NCBI GenBank assembly: GCA_022841465.1
Contig: JALHRL010000030.1
Span: 1 to 37,614, forward strand
Reading direction: 5' to 3'
DNA length: 37,614 nucleotides
From: Bacteroidia bacterium
GTDB lineage: Bacteria > Bacteroidota > Bacteroidia > B-17B0 > Aurantibacillaceae
Below are positions 19,903 to 27,800 of the stretch, piece by piece; position 1 is the first letter of the stretch; each line of letters opens with the position of its first letter. The notes beneath the pieces are model-generated. The model was not told the DNA's origin. It did no database searches and worked only from the letters and a program-made list of their open reading frames with translations. Position numbers and translations under genes: made by a program.

Positions 19903-21081
19903 ATGAAGTTTCTATTAAGTAAAAGTTTTATTCATGTTTTCATTTTTGTTGCTAACCTATGTTCCGCTCACGATTCTTTAAAAATTAAAAACAATTTTAC
20001 ACCTGAATTTAATACTTACTTAGGTTATCTTATAAAATCATACCCGGGTGTTCCTGAAAGCAATTATGTTACTGCAAATTCATTAGGTTTATATTGGCAA
20101 ACAAACGGAAAGGATGCATGGCACCAACAGTATTATTTTCCAAAATTTGGTTTCGATTTTATTTACAGCACCTTTTCTAATCCTAAGCAATTAGGATATA
20201 GTTTAAGCCTTATTCCTTGCTTGGAGTTTAAAAGCAAAAACACTGCAAAAAAATGGCGCTTTAAAGCAGGATTTGGAGCCGCCTATTTTAATAAACCTTT
20301 TGATGCGGTAACCAACCCTGCTAATTTTTACATTGGAGGGAATTACACAAACATGACCTTGTTTGATTTTTACAGGATTCATAATTTAAAAAAAGGAATA
20401 CAACTTAAGTATGGTCTTACAGGAATTCATTCTTCAAACGGACATACCGGTTTACCCAATGCAGGAATGAATATAATTGCGGCTCACATTGGAATAAGTT
20501 TTATAAATAAAGAGATGAATCAAAAATCATTTGTTGATTCAGTAAGTAAAAAACTATCCTACACCTTAAAAATGGGAATGGGTTATCACGAATTTGGTGC
20601 CACCTCAAAACCTGTTGGCGGGCCTCTTTATCCTAGTTATCATTTTTCTTTTTGGGTAAATAAACCGTACAGTAAAATTGGCCTTTTGCAGTTTGGTTTT
20701 ACAGGAGCTTATTATACCAGTTTTTATGATTATATTATTTCTCAGGAAGTGTATACCTCTAATCAAAAAGCAAAATCAGCAACGGGTTTGTTGTTTGCAG
20801 GACACGAATTTGTTTTTGGAAAAGTTAGTTTTGTTGCACAAGCCGGAATTTATTTTTACAACCCCTTTTATATTAAACAAAAAAAATTGGAGGGCAGCTG
20901 GAGTAATTTACCGGATAAAATTGAAGCAATAAATTCAAATAGAATAGGCTTAATGTATTACCCGTTTAAGAAAGCAAATTCATTAGTAAAACTAAATAAT
21001 CAATTTCATGTGGGTTTGTTTTTAAAGGCAAACTTGGCACAGGCCGATTTGTTTGAGTACAGTATGGGTTATACTTTTTAA
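19903..21081 (+). CDS. PagL-like lipid A 3-O-deacylase / acyloxyacyl hydrolase family protein
   Basis: The 392-residue outer-membrane protein has a signal peptide (about 1-22, ending NLCSA) and many alternating strands ending in an aromatic C-terminus (YSMGYTF), typical of a beta-barrel. The block GIHSSNGHTGLPNAGMNI resembles the PagL active site, with H176 and S178 in the H-x-S arrangement. PagL enzymes remove an acyl chain from lipid A, which changes LPS recognition. The third catalytic residue cannot be fixed by eye. It is longer than classical PagL. Its last four bases overlap the convergent gene that follows. Confidence 0.72.
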   Translation: MKFLLSKSFIHVFIFVANLCSAHDSLKIKNNFTPEFNTYLGYLIKSYPGVPESNYVTANSLGLYWQTNGKDAWHQQYYFPKFGFDFIYSTFSNPKQLGYSLSLIPCLEFKSKNTAKKWRFKAGFGAAYFNKPFDAVTNPANFYIGGNYTNMTLFDFYRIHNLKKGIQLKYGLTGIHSSNGHTGLPNAGMNIIAAHIGISFINKEMNQKSFVDSVSKKLSYTLKMGMGYHEFGATSKPVGGPLYPSYHFSFWVNKPYSKIGLLQFGFTGAYYTSFYDYIISQEVYTSNQKAKSATGLLFAGHEFVFGKVSFVAQAGIYFYNPFYIKQKKLEGSWSNLPDKIEAINSNRIGLMYYPFKKANSLVKLNNQFHVGLFLKANLAQADLFEYSMGYTF

Positions 21082-22058
21082 TTTTTTAATTTATACAACT
21101 TTCCGTTACTTGCTGTAATAATTAAATTGTTTTGTTGATTGTTTACAATAGAAAGCAAATTTACTTTTTCATTTAAATTCATTTCTTCCCAATTATTTCC
21201 ATCATTTGTTTTAAAAACAACACCTTCATTTCCTACAGCCCAACCTTTGTTGTTTCCTTCAAAACAAATGGCATTAAAATGAATTCTGTTTTTAAATGTT
21301 TTATTTTTTTTCAAAACTTCGGTCCATGTTTTACCTGCATTAGTGGTTTTGTAAATTCCTCCATTATAACCACAGGCAAAAGCGCTTAAGCTATCTATTT
21401 TTACAGCGCCGGTAAAAAAATCATCTTTTAAATTTTGCGCTTTAAAATTGTAACCAAAATCGTTTGACTTATAAGCAGTGCCATAACCCAAAAGCCAATA
21501 ATTGGTATGCGAAAAATTAATACCAGCTCTAAACTCATTATCAAAATGCCACACCCATTTTAAGTTTCCATCAATCATCCATAACAGGTTGCCGTTATCA
21601 AAGTTTTCGCCACCGGCAAACATTAGTAATTTTTCATCTCCAAAAATGCATCGTAATGGAACTATATTATGAGGCTCGGGTGTAAACGAAAAAGCAACTT
21701 CATTCCAACTAATTCCGTTATCTGTACTTTTTAAAACCAGTAAATCATCACCACAGGCATAAGCAATGCTGTCGTTTATAAATAATACATCGTAAATACA
21801 TTTGGTAGATTCGTGTATTTTAATCCAGTTTAAACCGCCGTTGTTTGTTTTGTAAATAAAACCATTTTGTCTTTTTGTTCCCCCACAAATAAAGCCGGTG
21901 CCGCTGTTTAGCCAAGTGCTTTTATAGATGTTGCCAGCGGTAGGGCTATTTATAGTTTCAAAAGAAACAGTGGGTGCGTTTTTTTTGCAGGATAAAGCAA
22001 AAAGGCCTAAAATCAGCACCTTCAGAGGTATTAGGGACCTTATATGCTTCCAACACAT
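21078..22058 (-). CDS. YCF48/BNR-repeat lipoprotein
   Basis: The 326-residue product has a lipoprotein signal ending LFALSC with the lipidated cysteine at position 24. The body has repeated Asp-box-like motifs: KTNNGGLNW, KSTDNGISW, KTTNAGKTW and KTNDGNNW. These mark a beta-propeller related to the photosystem II assembly factor YCF48 and to BNR proteins, common in Bacteroidota surface proteins. No catalytic residues are identifiable. It converges on the PagL-like gene with a 4-base overlap. Confidence 0.78.
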   Translation of the reverse strand: MCWKHIRSLIPLKVLILGLFALSCKKNAPTVSFETINSPTAGNIYKSTWLNSGTGFICGGTKRQNGFIYKTNNGGLNWIKIHESTKCIYDVLFINDSIAYACGDDLLVLKSTDNGISWNEVAFSFTPEPHNIVPLRCIFGDEKLLMFAGGENFDNGNLLWMIDGNLKWVWHFDNEFRAGINFSHTNYWLLGYGTAYKSNDFGYNFKAQNLKDDFFTGAVKIDSLSAFACGYNGGIYKTTNAGKTWTEVLKKNKTFKNRIHFNAICFEGNNKGWAVGNEGVVFKTNDGNNWEEMNLNEKVNLLSIVNNQQNNLIITASNGKLYKLKN

Positions 22059-22091
22059 ACCCGTAAAAATCGTAAAAAATATGGCTTATTT

Positions 22092-22122
22092 TTTGTTGCT
22101 TATTAAATTTTATATACATTTG
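22092..22122 (+). promoter_or_regulatory. Bacteroidota-type promoter for the tRNA genes
   Basis: TTTG at 22092-22095 and TACATTTG at 22115-22122 fit the -33 TTTG and -7 TAnnTTTG consensus, with 19 bases between. It lies about 48 bases before tRNA-Gly. Confidence 0.65.
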
Positions 22123-22170
22123 CAGTCCCCAAATAAACGGTTGGGTTTTTTTTGAAATAAGTAAATAAAA

Positions 22171-22243
22171 GCGGAAATAGCTCAGTTGGTAGAGCGTAAC
22201 CTTGCCAAGGTTAAGGTCGCGGGTTCGAGACCCGTTTTCCGCT
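22171..22243 (+). tRNA. tRNA-Gly (GCC)
   Basis: The 73-base cloverleaf closes fully. The acceptor GCGGAAA pairs with TTTCCGC, the D-arm is GCTC...GAGC, the anticodon stem TAACC/GGTTA encloses loop TTGCCAA (anticodon GCC at 22204-22206), and the T-arm is GCGGG-TTCGAGA-CCCGT with one wobble pair. CCA is not encoded. Confidence 0.96.
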
Positions 22244-22244
22244 C

Positions 22245-22268
22245 AAAAAGCCCCAAAAAGGGCTTTTT
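22245..22268 (+). terminator. Hairpin between the two tRNA genes
   Basis: AAAAAGCCC pairs perfectly with GGGCTTTTT around a six-base loop and ends in T's. It looks like a terminator, but only 19 bases remain before tRNA-Leu, too few for a separate promoter. It may instead be a partial terminator or a processing structure. Confidence 0.7.
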
Positions 22269-22287
22269 TAAAACAAACACCAAAAAT

Positions 22288-22375
22288 GCCTCTGTGGTGG
22301 AATTGGTAGACACGCAGGACTTAAAATCCTGTGACCTTAACAGTCGTGCGGGTTCAAGTCCCGCCGGAGGTACCA
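22288..22375 (+). tRNA. tRNA-Leu (UAA), CCA encoded
   Basis: An 88-base class II tRNA. The anticodon stem CAGGA/TCCTG encloses loop CTTAAAA (anticodon TAA at 22322-22324). It has a long variable arm (GACCTTAACAGTC), the T-arm GCGGG-TTCAAGT-CCCGC, and acceptor GCCTCTG with CGGAGGT, discriminator A and encoded CCA. Confidence 0.96.
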
Positions 22376-22426
22376 TAAAGCAGAAAAAGTCCTTTCGATT
22401 AATTTCGGGAGGACTTTTTCGCTTTA
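22376..22426 (+). terminator. Strong terminator after tRNA-Leu
   Basis: GAAAAAGTCCT (22383-22393) pairs perfectly with AGGACTTTTTC (22410-22420). TAAAGC and GCTTTA extend the stem past one bulged A. Confidence 0.85.
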
Positions 22427-22429
22427 CGG

Positions 22430-22630
22430 TACTGAAGCGAACGAGGCACGAGTTCTGCTTCACATTTTAGTACTGAAGCGAACGAGGCACGAGTTCTGCT
22501 TCACATTTTAGTACTGAAGCGAACGAGGAACGAGTTCTGCTTCACATTTTAGTACTGAAGCGAACGAGGAACGAGTTCTGCTTCACATTTTAGTACTGAA
22601 GCGAACGAGGAACGAGTTCTGCTTCAGTAC
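22430..22630 (+). repeat. Five tandem 41-bp hairpin repeats
   Basis: Units start at 22430, 22471, 22512, 22553 and 22594. Each begins TACTGAAGCGAACGAGG and returns through GAGTTCTGCTTCA, so each can fold as a hairpin (GAAGCGAAC with GTTC-T-GCTTC). In the last unit the palindrome is complete, GTACTGAAGC with GCTTCAGTAC. Units 1 and 2 have GGCACG where units 3-5 have GGAACG, so the array grew by duplication of two variants. There are no variable spacers, so this is not CRISPR. It lies between tRNA-Leu and the recombinase; the 80 bases after it up to 22714 hold nothing recognisable. Confidence 0.92.
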
Positions 22631-22714
22631 AAACTATAATAATGCAAGTTTTTTTTAAGTAATTATAAAATCAAATTTAATAAAGTAGTTAAAGTTGTTT
22701 CTTTCGCATAAAAA

Positions 22715-23716
22715 ATGCAACAAACAACTTTAAAAAAATCAGCAATTGCTAAACTTAAAATACCGGATTTTAAAACTCGAATAAATGAGTTAAAAGAAAA
22801 CATGAAGGTAAATGGTTTAAGCGATAATACTTTTGAGAATTACGGACGTAAATTAGCCGAAATTTCACTTTACTTTAATAAACTTCCCGATGAAATTACA
22901 GAAAACGAACTCCGTATTTATTTATCGCAATTAATTGACGGTGCAAAAAGCGCTTCTTTAAGTGAATTTAAACACACGGTATATGGCATGCGTTATTATT
23001 TTAAAATGATTGGCAAAGAATCGCAAGTTAAGTTGCCCAGAATAAAACATGAAAGCAGATTGCCAACAGTTTTAAGTAAAGAAGAATGCAAATTGCTATT
23101 TTCTTTAACAACAAATCATAAACATAGAATTATATTGTTATTTATTTACGCTGCCGGATTAAGGGTAAGTGAGTTAGTAAATTTAAAATGGAGTTGTATA
23201 GATACAGATAGAATGTCTGTTTTAATTAAGCGTTCCAAAGGCAATAAAGATAGGTATGTTCCTTTAGCAGATAATTTATTAGCTGATTTGGTGAAATACA
23301 TTTCCGGTAATAGAAAAAGCGATTATATTTTTACTGCACCACTTACTAATAAAAAAATGAGCGCCTCCGGAATTAGATTTTTAATGCGCCAAGCGGTTAA
23401 ACGCGCCGGTATTGTTAAAGAAGGAGTTTGCCTACATACATTACGACATAGTTTTGCAACACACTTATTAGAAGATGGATTAGATTTAGTTTCTATAAAA
23501 GAATTATTAGGCCATTCTCGTATTGATACCACGCTTGTTTATTTACATGTGTGTAATCGTACTACACTAAAAAAAACATCGCCATTAGATAGTTTATTTA
23601 TTAGGCCCGATAATGATGAATTAAGTAATAATAAAGAAAAATTTAAATCACTTGTAATGGATAGAAAAAGGGAAAGAGAGAAACCTCTTTTGCAATTAAA
23701 TTTATTTGAAACTTAA
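22715..23716 (+). CDS. Tyrosine recombinase bordering the cassette array
   Basis: The 333-residue protein has an N-terminal SAM-like DNA-binding domain (about 20-105) and a catalytic domain with the full set: R150 (AAGLRVSEL), K175, H241-x2-R244 (HTLRHSFATHLLE), H267 (LLGHSRIDTT) and Y276 (VYLHV). It ends with SPLDSLF, a tail seen in integron integrases and in IS91-associated recombinases. The extra segment that marks IntI between the K and HxxR motifs (the KYPxAxxxWxWxxxFPS-like region) is missing; here the stretch is short (YIFTAPLTNKKMS). It reads toward the array, and its stop overlaps the stop of the last cassette ORF and the mini-attC. Catalysing cassette exchange is an inference from position; it could instead be the recombinase of a different element. 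Confidence 0.88.
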   Translation: MQQTTLKKSAIAKLKIPDFKTRINELKENMKVNGLSDNTFENYGRKLAEISLYFNKLPDEITENELRIYLSQLIDGAKSASLSEFKHTVYGMRYYFKMIGKESQVKLPRIKHESRLPTVLSKEECKLLFSLTTNHKHRIILLFIYAAGLRVSELVNLKWSCIDTDRMSVLIKRSKGNKDRYVPLADNLLADLVKYISGNRKSDYIFTAPLTNKKMSASGIRFLMRQAVKRAGIVKEGVCLHTLRHSFATHLLEDGLDLVSIKELLGHSRIDTTLVYLHVCNRTTLKKTSPLDSLFIRPDNDELSNNKEKFKSLVMDRKREREKPLLQLNLFET

Positions 23717-24459
23717 GCAAGTTGCGGTAAGCCGCTGTTACCACCAGTGCCTTTGTCCGCTTGTTTATAGCGATTTACAAAGTCAGATATAAAACATAAC
23801 AAAGAGATGGCTTTCAAACTATTTATTTCCTTACCAAAATCAATGTGTATTCCGTGCATAACTCCATGTCTATTTAGGTCGCTGAAGTAATTTGATTTGT
23901 CGGCTTTTCGAGTGTCAACATCAATAGCGCTTTCTTGTCCGAGAATAAATTCTACCATGTCGGGGGACTTAGTCTTTGCAATAAACTCTTTAAATATTTT
24001 TTTTCGCCTAAACATGTTTCCTTCGCAAATCCCGTCAGCCTGTGATAAAAATAAAATTGTCGAAGAAAAATATTTTTTGTCTTTATGAGCTTTAAAAGCT
24101 TCAGTAAATATTGATTGTCTGTCTGGGTGTTTTTTGGTTAAATTATTTTTTAGCTTATTCAAATTCTTACTGTAATACTTGGAAAGGATTGAAGTCGCCT
24201 CGCCTACTTTTGAGTTTTGAATTAACGAAAGAATTTTAAAGTAAGATTGACCATCAATGTCTGCTGATAAATACCAACCATGATTTGCGAGAACACTTAC
24301 AAGCTTGTTCCTTATTTCTGCGAGTTTCTTTGTCTCCTTTGAAATTTGGTCAAATTGCTTTTTTAATAATTCTATTCCATTGAATAAATCAGGGCTAATT
24401 GCAAAGTCAGAATTGTCAGACTTATTTTTATTTATTTTAATTTGAATTTCTGTCGGCAT
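23713..24459 (-). CDS. Cassette 0: HEPN-like protein of unknown function
   Basis: The 248-residue soluble protein has no signal peptide. Near the end is LNRHGVMHG (R197-x4-H202), the arrangement of the HEPN RNase motif, followed by helices (SLKAISLLCFISDF). HEPN proteins often act in toxin-antitoxin and abortive-infection systems, so a defence role is possible but unproven. The last nine residues (GNSGLPQLA) are encoded by the mini-attC at 23714-23740, so the native C-terminus was probably altered when the array end formed. The ATG is 7 bases from attC1, a typical compact cassette start. Confidence 0.72.
   Translation of the reverse strand: MPTEIQIKINKNKSDNSDFAISPDLFNGIELLKKQFDQISKETKKLAEIRNKLVSVLANHGWYLSADIDGQSYFKILSLIQNSKVGEATSILSKYYSKNLNKLKNNLTKKHPDRQSIFTEAFKAHKDKKYFSSTILFLSQADGICEGNMFRRKKIFKEFIAKTKSPDMVEFILGQESAIDVDTRKADKSNYFSDLNRHGVMHGIHIDFGKEINSLKAISLLCFISDFVNRYKQADKGTGGNSGLPQLA
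23714..23740 (-). repeat. attC0: 27-bp mini or truncated attC-like site at the recombinase border
   Basis: GCGG-TAAG-CCGC forms a short stem ending CTGTTA like the full sites. GTTACCACC at 23737-23745 is the exact complement of the cassette 0 start GGTGGTAAC (24461-24469), so this is that cassette's own outer core site. The inner core TAACG of other sites is replaced by TAAGCAAG, which also supplies the recombinase stop codon. Confidence 0.72.
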
Positions 24460-24465
24460 TGGTGG

Positions 24466-24591
24466 TAACGTTTTCGGGCTTGGCGAAGGTGGCGATTTTC
24501 ACCACAAATGTTGATGCGGAGAACTAAACTTTGATTAACCTCAAATGTGTCTGCGGAGCACTGAACCGCCACTTTTGCCAAACCCGTGTTA
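24466..24591 (-). repeat. attC1
   Basis: A 126-bp palindrome. TAACGTTTTCGGGCTTGGC pairs with GCCAAACCCGTGTTA, and AGGTGGCG with CGCCACTT inside. Core match: GTTACAAGC (24588-24596) with GCTTGTAAC (29477-29485), the ends of the 5-kb cassette. Its loop is unlike those of the other sites. Confidence 0.85.
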
Positions 24592-24695
24592 CAAGCTGGC
24601 CTTCTGTCCACCGTGTAGTTAAAACGCTTTCCTGTCAATGGTTTTAGTGTCTGCATAGCAACTGATTTTTGTCTGTCGTTGGGTTGTGTGGTTGC

Positions 24696-24745
24696 GTATT
24701 TTTTATTTTCAGAAGGGGGGGGGAGATTTTTTTTAATTCAATTTT
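24696..24745. repeat. Inverted repeat, left arm, inside the 5-kb cassette
   Basis: GTATTTTTTATTTTC (24696-24710) and ATTTTTTTTAATTCAATTTT (24726-24745) are exact reverse complements of two blocks at 29323-29337 and 29293-29312. A G9 run (24715-24723) lies between the left blocks. The wider region 24592-24836 between attC1 and the STAND gene holds no credible ORF. Confidence 0.85.
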
Positions 24746-24836
24746 GTCTGGGTGGGAAAGGTGGAAGCTCTTTTGCAAGCTTTGGTCTGTGCTTGGGCTT
24801 GTGCGGCTTGTAAATGTGCTTACACCTGTGTGTTGG

Positions 24837-27800
24837 TTATTCTTCATATTCAATTATTTTTTGAAATACTTGATGCTCTTTGAAAGGATGAGCAGTAAAA
24901 AATTCATGTCTTCTTTCATTCGTTTTAAATCTAACTTCTCTTTCTCCCCAAATTGCCCAAACAAATTTTAATTTCTTTTCGCTTAAAAATTTATTGAGTA
25001 AGTCTTTTCGCAGATATACCAGACTGTGATTGTTATTGTAATCCTCATGATAATAAATATTGATTGACGCTTTGTTTCCATTTGATTCAAATAAGTCAAA
25101 AGTCTGCGGCTGATTTATTAATTTCAAATGATTGGCAACTTCTTTTGCAACAACAGTTGAGTGTCCTGCATCGTTAAGGTGACTATGATAACCTTCCCAA
25201 TTATATTCCATTACTGGCATCAAAACTTCAAACTCTTTTGTCTCGGAAACCTCCCTTTCAATTTCATCTGGAAATTCTTTTCGCACACCTACTTCATCAC
25301 CTTCAGTATCCCAAAATACAGATGGGAAATAACCTGGGTCACCTTTCTTAATTTTGATTTTCTTTTTGGCGGTTATGAATTCCAAAGTTGTGTCGTTTGC
25401 AGAAGTTGAATCTTCGCAATAGTATAATTCACCAGCATAGGAATAATAGTTTTCATGCTTCTCTCTTATCCATCTTCCACCCAAATTTTGTTTCTTTAAA
25501 AAATCAACTACCTCATTATATTCATTTTCTTTTATTAGGAAACTTCTAATAAAAGTGAATCGGTGTCTTTCAGCAGGCACATCTTCTTGGCTTACATAAG
25601 CATCTAAGCAAATCCATTCTCCACTATTTCCTACTACATCTTTCATTGAAAGATAATCATCAATGAAAGGCATACCACCGTTCTCATACCAATCTTCAAG
25701 TGGGATTGCTCTGTCCCCTAATAAATCATCTTTGATAAATAATTCTCCTTTTGGCTTTGAAGGAAAACTTGGGTCAATGTCGGCATCCGAAATTCTGAAT
25801 CTATCCCAATCCCTATCCATTAAACCTAAGTCGTCTCTTAGTCCTGCATTTTCAAAATATGCAATCCATGAATATTTTTTTCCATATCGTTCAATCTTGG
25901 CCCTTTCTGTTCTACCTCTGTTGTAATAGTTGTCATTACCAAGAGCAGTCTCAGCTTCCTTAAACATTTCAGCGTTCCAACCTAAGTCATAAATTCTCCA
26001 ATAGATTTGTTTCCGAACTTTAATTTTTTCTTGCGTATTAGAATATGAACCACCATCTTTCACGATGCGTCCTAATGTATAATTGCTAAAGTCCATTTGT
26101 ATTGGACCTGAATAATCATAGTCCCTGTCTCCATAGTCATGTTCACCTAAATCTCTTATTCCTCCAAATGAATATGGAGGTCTTACATTTTTAATTTCGT
26201 TTTGTGTGAGAATAGAAGGGTTGTGAATTAGAGAAATTTCTATTGTCCTTCTCGCATAATCTCTGGCTAAAATGTGTGTGGTTGAAAACGGTGCGTTCTC
26301 TTTGAAAATTAAATTATAAATACTCTTACAAATTTCGGGAAGAAAAACCGTTCTGAACTTGTCCGATTTAAACGAGTTATGTTCTGCCATTGTAACTCCA
26401 TACAATGCTGCTAAAGTTCTTTCCCAAACATAAGGGTCATTAATTTTCAAAGAAAAATAAACCAATGAAGAAAACTCATTCGGGAATTTTCGCCCATAGT
26501 AATAAAGTGCTCTTGTTGCATCGTCTCGTAAAGCTCTGTTTGTGCTTGTCAAAAACCATAAAATCACTTTGGCTAAAAGGTGTTGCTTTTGAATGATAAT
26601 TACTGATTCGCTTTTATCATTCTGGCATTGTAATTCAAATTCATTAAGAAAACTTTCAAGGTCGTATGCTTTTTTTCGTATGAATTCTGTCCAATGAATA
26701 TCTCTTTGATTTATTGGCATTGATTCTAATACTCTTGAAATAAAAAGAGCGTTCAGCGGATGCTGAATGTCACTCAATGTTTTAAAAGAAAGTTCAAATA
26801 GCGAATTTTTATTTTGATGAGAGCCACTAAATAGTTTTCCAACTAATGCGGTATCAACCTCTTTTACAAATTTTGCAGGTAGCTTAAATAAAGAAGTTAC
26901 TGACTTACTGAAAGCATAATTTGCAAAAGAAATCCTTGCTAAGAATTTATCTTTAAAAAATTTAGGAAGAAGTTTAAATGTCTTGCCTCTTGTGAATTCT
27001 AACTTTTTGTCTTGTCCAATCAATTCATGAATTGAAACTTGTCTTAACTGTGGTAGCAATAAAGAAAGAGCTGTGATTACATCTTCGTAAAAAGGATGCT
27101 GTCCGTTCTCTTGAACAATTTTTTCAATAAATTTTTTGCTAATGAAAAATTTTACATCCTGATTGCTTTGGATTAGATTTTCACTTATCATGTAACCTGC
27201 AAGCATGTCGTAAGTGAAACTTACATATTCTTGTTCGCCTCGCATATCACGAGTAACAACTAAACCCTCATTAATTAAAATGTCTGCTTTTGACTTGTCT
27301 TTTTCATAGGCTTTGTTTCCATCAATTAAATTATAAAAGTCCTTTACAGGAATTTCTCGTAGATTATTTTGCCATAAATAATTTGAAAGAATCGCAAGAC
27401 TCTCGGAGATAAAAGATTCATTTTGCTTTAGTAAATGACTGTTATGAGTAACTCGCTTATTTACTTGTTTTAAGTATTCATTGAAAACATCAAAGGTTGA
27501 TTCTTCTTCTATGTTTACTTCTACATCATTACTTGTTTTCCAGTTTGGGTTTTTTATCTCACAAAATATTTTTAAAAATATTGGGTCTTTGAATTTCTCT
27601 AATGGGGCAAAAAATAGATTTGCTTTTAGCTTATACTTTTTGAAATACTTGTTTACTGCGTCACGAATTGTATCATAGTCTTCAAAACCGTATATATGAT
27701 GAAATCTTTTTTCAATAATTGAATCCCAAATTCTATTTGTGTATGAACTACGACAAGTAGTAACAATTACTAAGTTTTTTAAGGATGAAATTTTGGCAAT

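Noticed and set aside
22288-22375. tRNA-Leu as the attachment site of a genomic island
   Set aside because: The tRNA 3' end is intact, but no direct repeat of it is visible elsewhere in the window; the far border may be outside.
22182-22470. Open frames on both strands over the tRNA region
   Set aside because: They run straight through tRNA-Gly, tRNA-Leu and the terminators; such frames are typical artefacts of tRNA loci.
22430-22630. The 41-bp repeats as a CRISPR array
   Set aside because: Units follow each other with no unique spacers, are palindromic throughout, and no cas genes are near.
22715-23716. Calling the recombinase a standard IntI integron integrase
   Set aside because: The IntI-specific segment between the K and HxxR motifs is absent, and its position and direction relative to the cassettes are the reverse of the classical layout.
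24432-24853. Two short minus-strand frames between cassette 0 and the STAND gene
   Set aside because: One reads through attC1 and the other overlaps the end of the STAND gene; neither has a plausible protein composition.
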